Below are positions 1 through 5,278 of a stretch of DNA of 7,400 nt, in pieces. Position numbers and translations under genes: made by a program. This stretch comes from an uncultured Erysipelotrichaceae bacterium. Its GTDB lineage: Bacteria > Bacillota_I > Bacilli_A > RF39 > UBA660. Position 1 is the stretch's first letter; the number at the start of each line of letters is the position of its first letter. Under the pieces are notes generated by a model, which worked only from the letters and a program-made list of their open reading frames with translations, made no database searches and was not told the DNA's origin. The DNA is taken from NCBI GenBank assembly GCA_902797415.1, contig CADBSQ010000017.1, positions 1-7,400 on the forward strand. The letters run 5' to 3'.

Positions 1-163
1 ATTCATGATGCCCTACTTTCTTATAGTTTAATTCTACAACAGATAGGAACTTTTTTCAATCTTTGTTAAAATTGATAGTGTATAATGGTTTCAGATACAA
101 AAAAAGAAAGCCTCTGTTATAAAATTAATAAAATAAATAAATAAATAGAAACGAGGTTTTCCT
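1..163. other. Left-edge gene-poor leader region
   Basis: No gene can be assigned here. A perfect TATAAT lies at 81-86 on the plus strand, but the only nearby -35-like hexamer (TTGTTA, 63-68) is 12 bp away, too close for a normal sigma-A promoter. Bases 107-118 (AAAGCCTCTGTT) can pair imperfectly with 150-160 (AACGAGGTTTT), across an A/T-only loop; the right arm contains the GAGG that would serve the ORF starting at 164, so this may be a hairpin that hides a ribosome binding site. Bases 1-69 are open to a TAA at 67-69 on the plus strand, and could be the tail of an off-window gene, but the opposite strand is also open here, so I make no call. Confidence 0.35.
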
Positions 164-358
164 ATGGACAATATAAATATATTTAAATTATATCTTTCTT
201 CTTATAATAATAAACCCCATATCAAAAGTAGTCATAATCACAATGCTAATATTAAAATTAATGACAACACTCATTTCGAATCTTCTTCCTTATCAGTTAT
301 TGATATAGGTTACATGAATAAATCCTTTTACTTAACTAAAAGAATCTTAAATTCTTAG
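164..358 (+). CDS. Small hypothetical protein, 64 aa
   Basis: This is the only plus-strand ORF with any support. It starts with ATG, has a modest ribosome binding site (GAGG, 153-156, 7 nt upstream) and a TATAAT hexamer about 80 bp upstream, and stops with TAG at 356-358. The product is rich in Asn, Ser, Ile and Lys, with a His/Asn-rich stretch at residues 19-29 (HIKSSHNHNAN). There is no signal peptide, membrane segment or motif that I recognise. Its composition is close to what AT-rich noncoding DNA would give, so it may be spurious. The TAG stop abuts the GC-rich repeat: that repeat begins at the next base. This could mean that the repeat inserted at, or created, the present 3' end and that the ORF is a truncated gene. 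I know of no family match. Confidence 0.3.
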   Translation: MDNINIFKLYLSSYNNKPHIKSSHNHNANIKINDNTHFESSSLSVIDIGYMNKSFYLTKRILNS

Positions 359-430
359 ATGCCTCCGGCGGCCCTTCCGGGGGACGCCCACTCGGCGGGA
401 GCACTTTCTTTAAAAGAAAGTGAAAAGAAC
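359..430. repeat. GC-rich intergenic repeat element (probable dispersed repeat)
   Basis: Composition changes abruptly: 33 of the 40 bases at 361-400 are G or C, inside DNA that is otherwise extremely AT-rich. The patch begins ATGCCTCCGGCGGCC, contains two similar blocks (CTCCGGCGG near 363-371 and CTCGGCGGGA at 391-400), then runs into a perfect palindrome at 402-422 and ends AAAAGAAC. On the minus strand one frame is open throughout and ends SPGRAAGGI. From general familiarity with Clostridia and other gut Bacillota genomes, GC-rich blocks with this kind of 'CCTCCGGCGGC' core next to an AAAGAAAGTG palindrome recur many times between genes; I infer this is a copy of such a repeat, but copy number cannot be seen in one window. 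A 44-codon ORF running through it from the ATG at 359 is not considered a gene. Confidence 0.6.
402..422. repeat. Perfect 21-bp palindrome at end of GC-rich repeat
   Basis: CACTTTCTTT (402-411), one central A, then AAAGAAAGTG (413-422), the exact reverse complement. It could form a hairpin in RNA from either strand. No U-run follows on either side, so it is not a standard intrinsic terminator. It is contiguous with the GC-rich patch and probably belongs to the same repeat unit. Confidence 0.75.
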
Positions 431-660
431 TATCCTAATTTAACTCTTATTATTGATTTTATTATTCTAGATTTTTTATCCGAAACTAATTGACACTAAC
501 ATAAGAACACTAATCGTTCTTAATAGTTACTTCTAATTATTATTTGTTTTAATTAAAGCACTTATTTTATTTAAATCATTTATATTTAAGAAATTTATAC
601 TTTTTATTATATAGTTTGTATTTATACTGCCTGAAACTAAATCATTTACATTTCTACAAT
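431..660. other. Gene-free stretch with a small inverted repeat and a stop-free minus frame
   Basis: No complete gene is visible. Bases 502-522 form a 7-bp inverted repeat (TAAGAAC, 7-nt loop, GTTCTTA) with no T-run. On the minus strand, bases 682-536 are open for 49 codons in the same frame as the gene that ends at 683, terminating with TAG at 533-535; the peptide includes NDLVSGSINTNYIIKSINFL and looks more protein-like than most AT-rich noise. It has no start codon and begins inside the terminator of the upstream gene, so at most it is a decayed gene fragment. Confidence 0.35.
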
Positions 661-684
661 AAAAAAAGAACCTAATCCGGTTCT
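661..684 (-). terminator. Rho-independent terminator of the zinc/CFI-box-like gene
   Basis: On the minus strand AGAACC (684-679) pairs perfectly with GGTTCT (672-667) across a 6-nt loop and is followed by a run of six T (666-661). The stem includes part of the stop codon (TAG, 685-683) of the upstream gene, so transcript and coding region end almost together. Confidence 0.8.
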
Positions 685-1240
685 ATTTCATTGATTTTCT
701 ATAACCCACTTCATTATCTAGTCTTTCGTAAACATCATACATTTCGCTTATTACATAATCGTGAGTTTGAAAGTGGTCAATTATATCATTTAACATTTTT
801 TTATAAACAATTATTGCCTGTTCTTCTTTACCAATATTAATTAGGTACTCACAAGGAGCTATATAGAATGCATAAAGTTCTTCAGCTTGCTCGGCTGCAT
901 TGTTTTGAGCTAAACTTTCTGCAAGAATAGGCCCAACTAAATCATATTTTCTTAATAATTCCACGCCTTCGGGACTTGTTTCTAATTTATCTCTAAGTGA
1001 GCTTACCGTAACTAAAACGCTTTCATCTAAACCTAATAAATCTACTATAACAGTAGTTACATACCATGAATAACCGTAGTATCTACATGACTTTGTATTT
1101 CCATCTATAGGCTTATTATATGCACTTCTATTTCTTGATTCGGTGCATACATGAATTGCCTTTGTTTGTCTTTTATCATAATATTTACCATTGGTTTCCC
1201 ATTTTCTACAGCTTTTACAGGTATTACCATAATATGCCAA
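683..1240 (-). CDS. Cysteine-containing (zinc-ribbon-like) protein with CFI-box-like C-terminal domain, 185 aa
   Basis: The N-terminal part has CKSC at residues 8-11 plus Cys32 and Cys52, a spacing that could hold one structural zinc. From residue 57 the sequence follows a pattern I associate with the 'CFI-box-CTERM' proteins of Clostridia: YVTT (60-63), LLGLDES, SSLRDKL, TSPEGVELLRKYD, VGPILAESL, then YIAPCEYLINIGKEEQAIIVYKKM. In that family the YVTT-type box is normally preceded by Cys; here it is Trp59, so a key residue looks replaced. The biochemical role is unknown and the protein is predicted soluble. Start choice: a GTG at 1249 directly abuts the ribosome binding site, whereas TTG at 1240 lies 5 nt after AGGGGGTGA, so I prefer TTG; the GTG version would add three residues. 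It is a single-gene unit with its own promoter (1272-1300) and terminator (661-684). Family assignment is from remembered pattern and moderately sure; coding status is strong. Confidence 0.75.
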   Translation of the reverse strand: MAYYGNTCKSCRKWETNGKYYDKRQTKAIHVCTESRNRSAYNKPIDGNTKSCRYYGYSWYVTTVIVDLLGLDESVLVTVSSLRDKLETSPEGVELLRKYDLVGPILAESLAQNNAAEQAEELYAFYIAPCEYLINIGKEEQAIIVYKKMLNDIIDHFQTHDYVISEMYDVYERLDNEVGYRKSMK

Positions 1241-1245
1241 AATAC

Positions 1246-1254
1246 TCACCCCCT
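1246..1254 (-). promoter_or_regulatory. Ribosome binding site that favours the TTG start at 1240
   Basis: On the minus strand AGGGGGTGA matches the anti-Shine-Dalgarno complement AGGAGGTGA at 8 of 9 positions and ends 5 nt before TTG at 1240-1238. The competing GTG (1249-1247) lies inside this site and could not be spaced properly from it. Confidence 0.65.
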
Positions 1255-1271
1255 AAAAATACTTGCTGCGT

Positions 1272-1300
1272 ATAATACCATTATTATTTATAATTGTCAA
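1272..1300 (-). promoter_or_regulatory. Sigma-A-type promoter for the 683-1240 gene
   Basis: On the minus strand, consensus TTGACA (1300-1295), a 17-bp spacer, then TATTAT (1277-1272). Transcription would start near 1265, giving a leader of about 25 nt before the TTG start. A perfect 8-bp palindrome, GACCGGTC (1309-1316), lies just upstream of the -35 box and could be an operator, although nothing else supports that. Confidence 0.8.
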
Positions 1301-1345
1301 TACTAGAGGACCGGTCACCTACCCATATTTGTACCTACTATAAGT

Positions 1346-1368
1346 GTTTAAATAATGCATATTTAAAC
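1346..1368. repeat. 23-bp perfect inverted repeat, GTTTAAATA-5-TATTTAAAC
   Basis: GTTTAAATA (1346-1354), a 5-nt centre and TATTTAAAC (1360-1368) are exact reverse complements; pairing extends three more positions if one G-T wobble is allowed. It starts one base beyond the stop codon (1370-1372) of the nuclease remnant. There is no T-run next to it, so it is not a canonical terminator. It could be an old gene's 3' hairpin, a protein-binding site or the end of a mobile element. Confidence 0.6.
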
Positions 1369-1369
1369 A

Positions 1370-1501
1370 TTAAAACATTTTATATTCTCTTGAAATGCTT
1401 CTTTCTTGAAGTTGCCTTTGGGTTAAATTATTAACTTTTGCATATACCTCATTATTAATAAGTTTATTTTTTATTTCTACATAATAATTTATAAAAAACA
1501 C
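1370..1501 (-). pseudogene. Remnant of a DUF1016/YhcG-type nuclease gene with a large internal deletion
   Basis: A 43-codon minus-strand frame runs from a GTG at 1501 to TAA at 1370-1372. After three codons that come from the neighbouring terminator (MFF), the peptide reads INYYVEIKNKLINNEVYAKV and then directly NNLTQRQLQERSISREYKMF. Bacillota proteins with the DUF1016 N-terminal domain (PDDEXK nuclease family YhcG, as I remember it) begin with a segment much like the first piece, and about 100 residues later have a segment resembling 'NL(S/T)QRQLQERIKSKEYERL'. Here the two segments are joined, so I infer an internal deletion, with loss of the rest of the gene including the nuclease domain. 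There is no usable ribosome binding site, and the GTG lies in the stem of the upstream terminator, so translation is unlikely. Alternatively it is chance; the two separate matches in the right order argue against that. Confidence 0.5.
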
Positions 1502-1527
1502 CTCTACTTATAATTATTCTGGGTGTT
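1491..1527 (-). terminator. Rho-independent terminator of the recD2-permease gene string
   Basis: On the minus strand AACACC (1527-1522) pairs with GGTGTT (1502-1497) across a 19-nt AT-rich loop and is followed by TTTTTTAT. The stem overlaps the TAA stop (1528-1526) of the AI-2E-family permease gene, and the element ends the gene string that runs leftward from 5267. Confidence 0.7.
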
Positions 1528-2473
1528 ATTGTTTTTTCTCATAAAAGGTTTCTAAAATAATTTTTAAAACAATTAAACTAGGTATCGCTAAAATCATACC
1601 AACGGAACCAAAGAACGAACCCATTACTAAGACCATCGTAAGTATAAGAATAGGACTTAATTTAATACATTTACTCATAATATAAGGATTAATTAAATTA
1701 GACTCTATCATTTGGGTAATTACAATAATAATTAATACTTTTATACCTAGTTTAGTACTTTTCCCTAAAGCATATAAAACTGATGGCGCACCACCTATAT
1801 AAGGACCTATAAATGGTATTATGTTTGTAATGGAGCATATTAAGGAAAACAAAAGAGCATTGTCTAACCCAACTACTAAAAACATTATAAATGTTATACA
1901 AAATAAAACCAATGAATCAATTAGTAACCCTTTTAAATATAATCTTAAGTTATAACTTATATCATGTACAAGAATTCTATACCTTCTTTTTATAAGACTA
2001 AATATTCTTTTATTAATACCATCATACCTATATAAAAAGTAAAAACCAAATATATTAGATATAAAAAATATCCCAATATATGTTAGTATCATTTTACATG
2101 AGTTCATTATATTGTTTGTATTTAGTTTAAAGAATTTTTTAATTAGTTCTATATATTTATTATTTATATTATTTAAATTATTTATGCTGTTTATTATATT
2201 AGGTATAATTATTAAAAGGATAAAACCAAGTATTAAGATGTAAAAGATTATTATAGTAATTAGTGATAACTTTTTATTAATTTTTTTGTTTAAGTATTTA
2301 TATAAGGGATTTAAAAGCCATGCTAAAAAGTAACCAATAAATAAGGGGGATAGTACTTTTATTAGTTTAATTATTATTAAATGTAAACTAAGTATTTTAA
2401 ATATATTTATACTTAAGAATATAATTAATAATAGGTATAAGGTTAGTTTAATTTTAAAAAGACTATTATTCAT
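1526..2473 (-). CDS. AI-2E family transporter (PF01594-type membrane permease), 315 aa
   Basis: Polytopic inner-membrane protein of the AI-2E transporter family. Members have been linked to export of autoinducer-2, to Na+/H+ exchange or to unknown solutes, so the substrate cannot be named. Family signatures are clear: SPLFIGYFLAWLLNPLYKYL (42-61) after a first hydrophobic segment, further hydrophobic segments at about 69-91 and 127-148, YDGINKRIFSL (150-160), the pore-region signature IPFIGPYIGGAP (219-230), IESNLINPYIMSK (256-268), and GSVGMILAIP (289-298). At 315 residues it is somewhat shorter than many relatives (about 350), chiefly in the loop between the early membrane helices and residue 127. 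The ATG overlaps the last 8 nt of the 40-codon gene upstream (ATGAATAA); AAAGGA lies only 2 nt before it, so translation is probably coupled to the small gene. It is the last gene of the string beginning upstream of recD2 and ends in a terminator. Confidence 0.88.
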   Translation of the reverse strand: MNNSLFKIKLTLYLLLIIFLSINIFKILSLHLIIIKLIKVLSPLFIGYFLAWLLNPLYKYLNKKINKKLSLITIIIFYILILGFILLIIIPNIINSINNLNNINNKYIELIKKFFKLNTNNIMNSCKMILTYIGIFFISNIFGFYFLYRYDGINKRIFSLIKRRYRILVHDISYNLRLYLKGLLIDSLVLFCITFIMFLVVGLDNALLFSLICSITNIIPFIGPYIGGAPSVLYALGKSTKLGIKVLIIIVITQMIESNLINPYIMSKCIKLSPILILTMVLVMGSFFGSVGMILAIPSLIVLKIILETFYEKKQ

Positions 2474-2588
2474 AGTCCTTTATTATATCCTCTAGACTTC
2501 TTGTATTAGCACTAGATTTATTTTTTGATTTTGCAAGAGCAAGTGCTCCAAGAGTTAAAGCTAGAGTAAAAAATGCTTTCTTTTTCAT
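2466..2588 (-). CDS. Small membrane-anchored or secreted peptide, 40 aa
   Basis: An unusually short gene with good support. It starts with ATG 5 nt after GGTGAT (2599-2594), a good match to the 16S tail complement, and lies 29 bp after the recD2 stop. Its TAA stop overlaps the ATG of the AI-2E permease by 8 nt, typical of translational coupling. The product begins MKKKAFFTLALTLGALALAK: a positively charged start followed by a hydrophobic stretch of about 15 residues (5-19) ending ALA-K, which could be either a signal-peptide cleavage site or one membrane helix. The remainder is polar, with a C-terminal SLEDIIKDYE that looks like a short amphipathic helix. I recognise no family. Its position suggests a small partner or regulator of the permease, or a coupling leader that opens the permease ribosome binding site; both are inference. 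Confidence 0.7.
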   Translation of the reverse strand: MKKKAFFTLALTLGALALAKSKNKSSANTRSLEDIIKDYE

Positions 2589-2617
2589 AACTAATCACCA
2601 TTATTAGTATGAACTTT

Positions 2618-4795
2618 TTAACTTATTTTATTCAGTAATGTTTGTTTTAAGTTAGTTTTTCTATAAAGTGAGTAGTCATTGTTCGATGCAATGTAAAGAG
2701 CTCTTGGGTTTCCTATCATGGTAAGAGTTTTTTTCGCACGAGATACCCCTGTATAGATTAGTTTGTTGTAAAGCATTCTTCCATAACTTAGTGTTAGAGG
2801 CATAATTACATTATCAAATTCAGATCCTTGTGCTTTGTGGATTGTAATTGCATAAGCATGTTTTATATTTATTAAATCTTCTCTTTTATAAAAGACGGCA
2901 TTGCCATAAAAATCAACTGTTAGTACTTTATCTTTACTGTGCGGACTTATATATTTAATGTAACCTATATCACCATTATAGATATTGTTGTCAGGATCAT
3001 TTACCAGTTGCAGAATTTTATCTCCTTCTCTAAAGACTATACTGCCAACTCTTAGTTCTTCTTTATCCTTACTTGGTGGATTAAATATCTCCTGCAAAGA
3101 TACATTTAAATTATCTATACCATTTTCACCCTTATACATAGGTGCCAGTATTTGAAAGTTATTTATATCCATGTTTTTCTTAATACCTAATTTGCATATT
3201 TCTTTAATAGTTTCTTTTATACTAGAGTTATCTACTGTTAAGAAAGAAAAGTCTTCTTTACGTTTTATATCTTCTTCTTCTAAGGCATGATTTTTAATAT
3301 TTAGACAAAAATATGGAATACTTGACTCTTTACTTTGTCTATAGATTTCTTTAAGTGGTATGTGATTAAACAATTCTGAGTTTATTAAATCGCTTAATAT
3401 CAAACCTGGTCCAACACTTGGCAGCTGATTATCATCGCCTACAAGAACTAGTTTTACATTACTTGTTAATGCCTCTAAAAGAGAAGAAAATAACTCTGTA
3501 TCAATCATACTCATCTCATCTATAATAATTAATTTTTCAAAGCGTTTATTATATTTATTATAATCAAATGTATTGCTGGTTTTATCCCACTTTAAGTATC
3601 TATGTATAGTTGAAGATTCTAACCCTGTTACATCACTCATTCTTTTAGCAGCACGCCCCGTTGGAGCTAGAAGTGCTATCTCTTTTTCAGCAGCTTTCTC
3701 CCCTTCTTTCGCTAAATCTATGTATAAAGAACATATCGCTCTAACGATAGTTGTTTTACCAGTTCCTGGGCCACCTGTAATAATGGTTATATTTTTAGTT
3801 AATGCGTCTTTAATTGCTTTTTGTTGTAATTCATTATATTCAACATCATTCTTAGTACTAAATGATTCTATTGCTTCATCAAGATTATCTATATCACTTG
3901 ATTCATTTTCATTAATAACAAATAACTTATTAGCAATAATGTTTTCCATATTATGGTACTTGTAAAGAAAGTACATACTATTTTCTTTAATGATTTCCCC
4001 CCTTTTAATTAGTTTTTCTAAATATACATTAAATTCATCATCACTAAGCATAATGTTAAATGTCAGAAGGACATTTTTAATCTCATCATATTCTGCATAA
4101 GTATCACCATTATTAAAGGCAAGACGCTTCATACCTTCAAGTATACAAGCCTCTATTCTATTATCATCGGTTGTTTCATATAGATTAAAAAAGACTTTAT
4201 CGAGTGTATCAAAATTGATTAAGTCCACTAGTAAGTATACATTATCTTTTATAGTCTCAAGCACACTTGTTCCATAAGCATTAAGTAAAAGTAAAGCTTC
4301 TTTCATAGTAAAACCAAGCTTAGTTAAATCAACTATTATTTCATCAGTATCTTGGTATTTTAAAATAGAATTATAAATAGATTCCATCTTCTTAGCAGTC
4401 ATCTTAGGTATTTCTTGTAAAACAAATTTATCCTCTTTAATTTTATTTAAAGCATCAACACCAAGTATTTCAACTATTTTTTCAGCAGTTTTTTCACCAC
4501 AACCTTTAACAAGAGGACTTGTTAAAAATTCTATTACAGCGTCTTTACCTTCTGGTTTAACCTTTTCATATGATTTAGCTTGAAACTGATTACCATATTT
4601 TTCGTTATTGATAAAGCTTCCTTCAAGTAAATAAGTTTCATCCATGATTAGATTATAGAAGTAACCTGTGAATGTCACAGTTTTATTTATGTACTCAAAA
4701 GAAGAGTCCTCTTTAACTCTAATTAAACCAACGGTATAACCACTGCTTGTATTTTCAAAAATAATTTTTTTAATTTTACCTTTTATATATGCCAT
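2618..4795 (-). CDS. recD2: RecD2-like ATP-dependent 5'-3' DNA helicase (SF1B), 725 aa
   Basis: ATP-driven DNA helicase of the RecD2/YrrC type, acting in recombinational repair and replication-fork maintenance without RecBC. The N-terminal OB-like region (MAYIKGKIKKIIFEN, VTFTGYF, YLLEG) is followed by helix-hairpin-helix segments (SPLVKGCGEKTAEKIVEILG, about 93-112). Helicase motifs in order: Walker A GGPGTGKTT (341-349, Lys347), LAPTGRAAKRM (376-386), STIHRYL (395-401), Walker B LIIIDEMSMID (422-432, Asp426/Glu427), VLVGDDNQLPSVGPG (450-464), EIYRQ (483-487), YNGDIGYI (606-613), YAITIHKAQGSEFD (648-661) and IYTGVSRAKK (680-689). All catalytic motifs are intact and the length is normal. Start choice: an in-frame ATG lies nine codons upstream at 4822, but ATG at 4795 follows AGGAG by 5 nt and gives the usual family N terminus, so it is preferred. 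It sits 51 bp after the acidic-protein gene, with a hairpin between them, and is followed by the 40-aa gene. A weak internal promoter (TTGTTT, 17 bp, TAAACT) may exist just upstream. Confidence 0.95.
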   Translation of the reverse strand: MAYIKGKIKKIIFENTSSGYTVGLIRVKEDSSFEYINKTVTFTGYFYNLIMDETYLLEGSFINNEKYGNQFQAKSYEKVKPEGKDAVIEFLTSPLVKGCGEKTAEKIVEILGVDALNKIKEDKFVLQEIPKMTAKKMESIYNSILKYQDTDEIIVDLTKLGFTMKEALLLLNAYGTSVLETIKDNVYLLVDLINFDTLDKVFFNLYETTDDNRIEACILEGMKRLAFNNGDTYAEYDEIKNVLLTFNIMLSDDEFNVYLEKLIKRGEIIKENSMYFLYKYHNMENIIANKLFVINENESSDIDNLDEAIESFSTKNDVEYNELQQKAIKDALTKNITIITGGPGTGKTTIVRAICSLYIDLAKEGEKAAEKEIALLAPTGRAAKRMSDVTGLESSTIHRYLKWDKTSNTFDYNKYNKRFEKLIIIDEMSMIDTELFSSLLEALTSNVKLVLVGDDNQLPSVGPGLILSDLINSELFNHIPLKEIYRQSKESSIPYFCLNIKNHALEEEDIKRKEDFSFLTVDNSSIKETIKEICKLGIKKNMDINNFQILAPMYKGENGIDNLNVSLQEIFNPPSKDKEELRVGSIVFREGDKILQLVNDPDNNIYNGDIGYIKYISPHSKDKVLTVDFYGNAVFYKREDLINIKHAYAITIHKAQGSEFDNVIMPLTLSYGRMLYNKLIYTGVSRAKKTLTMIGNPRALYIASNNDYSLYRKTNLKQTLLNKIS

Positions 4796-4800
4796 AACTT

Positions 4801-4805
4801 CTCCT
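4801..4805 (-). promoter_or_regulatory. Ribosome binding site setting the recD2 start at 4795
   Basis: AGGAG on the minus strand ends 5 nt before ATG 4795-4793. The alternative ATG at 4822 has no comparable site in front of it; the bases upstream of that are an A/T-only run. Confidence 0.75.
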
Positions 4806-4820
4806 AATGGGTAGTTTAAC

Positions 4821-4863
4821 ACAAAATAAAAATAAAAACAAATAAGCTACATTTTATTTGTTT
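4821..4863 (-). terminator. AU-only hairpin with T-rich tail: terminator or attenuator before recD2
   Basis: On the minus strand AAACAAATAA (4863-4854) pairs perfectly over 10 bp with TTATTTGTTT (4845-4836) across an 8-nt loop, followed by TTATTTTTATTTTG. The stop codon of the acidic-protein gene (TAG, 4849-4847) lies in the loop, so ribosomes finishing that gene would melt the hairpin. One G-C pair only makes it weak as a terminator; partial readthrough into recD2 is likely, which would make it an attenuator. An alternative is that recD2 has its own weak promoter overlapping this tail. Confidence 0.5.
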
Positions 4864-5194
4864 TAAATCCTGTCATACGTTCATATTTACTTAAAATGTT
4901 GCTTATTTGTTTTTCAGTTATACCAAATTCTTTTCCTTTTTTAATTAAATCATTCATTCTTTCTTCAACTATGTCAAATCCTTCTGATACATCTTCTCCT
5001 AGATTTTTAAGTTCTATTAGTACTCCTAATGAATCGAAACATCCATCGATGGCCATTAGAACATCATCTAAACTTTTTATTTCTTCAGTTGCTTCTTCTT
5101 CCTTTTTCTTTTCTTCAAAAACCGTTTCTTCTATTTTTATTCCATCCCTCTCTGCGTCTGATTCCATAACTTCTAATTCTTCAATCCAGCTCAT
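4847..5194 (-). CDS. Small acidic hypothetical protein upstream of recD2, 115 aa
   Basis: Not recognised as a known family. The first half is highly acidic and low in complexity (residues 22-40 are mostly Glu and Lys: EETVFEEKKKEEEATEEIK) and is likely disordered or a charged helix. The second half (about 41-108) looks folded and helical: SLDDVLMAIDGCFDSLGVLI, then a linker, then VEERMNDLIKKGKEFGITEKQISNILSKYE, which could form two helices joined at FGITEKQ, a helix-turn-helix-like layout, although I would not call it DNA-binding. It has one Cys and no signal peptide or membrane segment. Expression signals are the best in the window: a perfect AGGAGG (5205-5200) 5 nt before ATG and a near-consensus promoter at 5239-5267. 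It lies 51 bp upstream of recD2 on the same strand, so a link to the helicase is possible but unproven. Confidence 0.8.
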   Translation of the reverse strand: MSWIEELEVMESDAERDGIKIEETVFEEKKKEEEATEEIKSLDDVLMAIDGCFDSLGVLIELKNLGEDVSEGFDIVEERMNDLIKKGKEFGITEKQISNILSKYERMTGFKTNKM

Positions 5195-5238
5195 ATTAAC
5201 CTCCTAAAGTGATTTTTAACAAACCAAGTATCGTAAAC

Positions 5239-5267
5239 AATATATCATGATTAAAAAACAATGTCAA
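5239..5267 (-). promoter_or_regulatory. Sigma-A-type promoter driving the acidic-protein/recD2 gene string
   Basis: On the minus strand TTGACA (5267-5262), a 17-bp spacer and TATATT (5244-5239). Transcription would begin near 5232, giving a leader of about 38 nt before the ATG at 5194. It lies only 12 bp beyond the stop codon of the AAA-ATPase gene, which has no strong terminator of its own, so readthrough from that gene may add to expression. Confidence 0.85.
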
Positions 5268-5278
5268 AACATTTTAAT

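Noticed and set aside
1..69. Possible tail of a plus-strand gene at the left edge (22 codons to TAA)
   Set aside because: The minus strand over the same bases is also open and protein-like, no terminator follows, and 22 codons are too few to decide.
359..493. Plus-strand 44-codon ORF starting at the ATG just after the 64-codon ORF
   Set aside because: It begins in the GC-rich repeat with no ribosome binding site and has no recognisable content; the frame is most likely produced by the repeat.
1309..1316. GACCGGTC palindrome as a regulator's operator
   Set aside because: Only 8 bp, a single copy, and no regulator gene nearby; mentioned only in the promoter entry.
3573..3965. Plus-strand open frame of 130 codons inside recD2
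   Set aside because: It lies opposite the helicase motifs of an intact recD2, has no ribosome binding site, and its apparent hydrophobic content is a mirror of the coding strand.
4796..4822. Nine-codon N-terminal extension of recD2 from ATG 4822
   Set aside because: AGGAG correctly spaced before ATG 4795 lies inside the extension, the extension has no ribosome binding site, and RecD2 proteins usually begin close to the AYIKGKI-like strand.
4896..5207. Plus-strand open frame of 103 codons opposite the acidic-protein gene
   Set aside because: Ser/Phe-rich composition is the complement of Glu/Lys codons on the real gene, which has a strong promoter and ribosome binding site.
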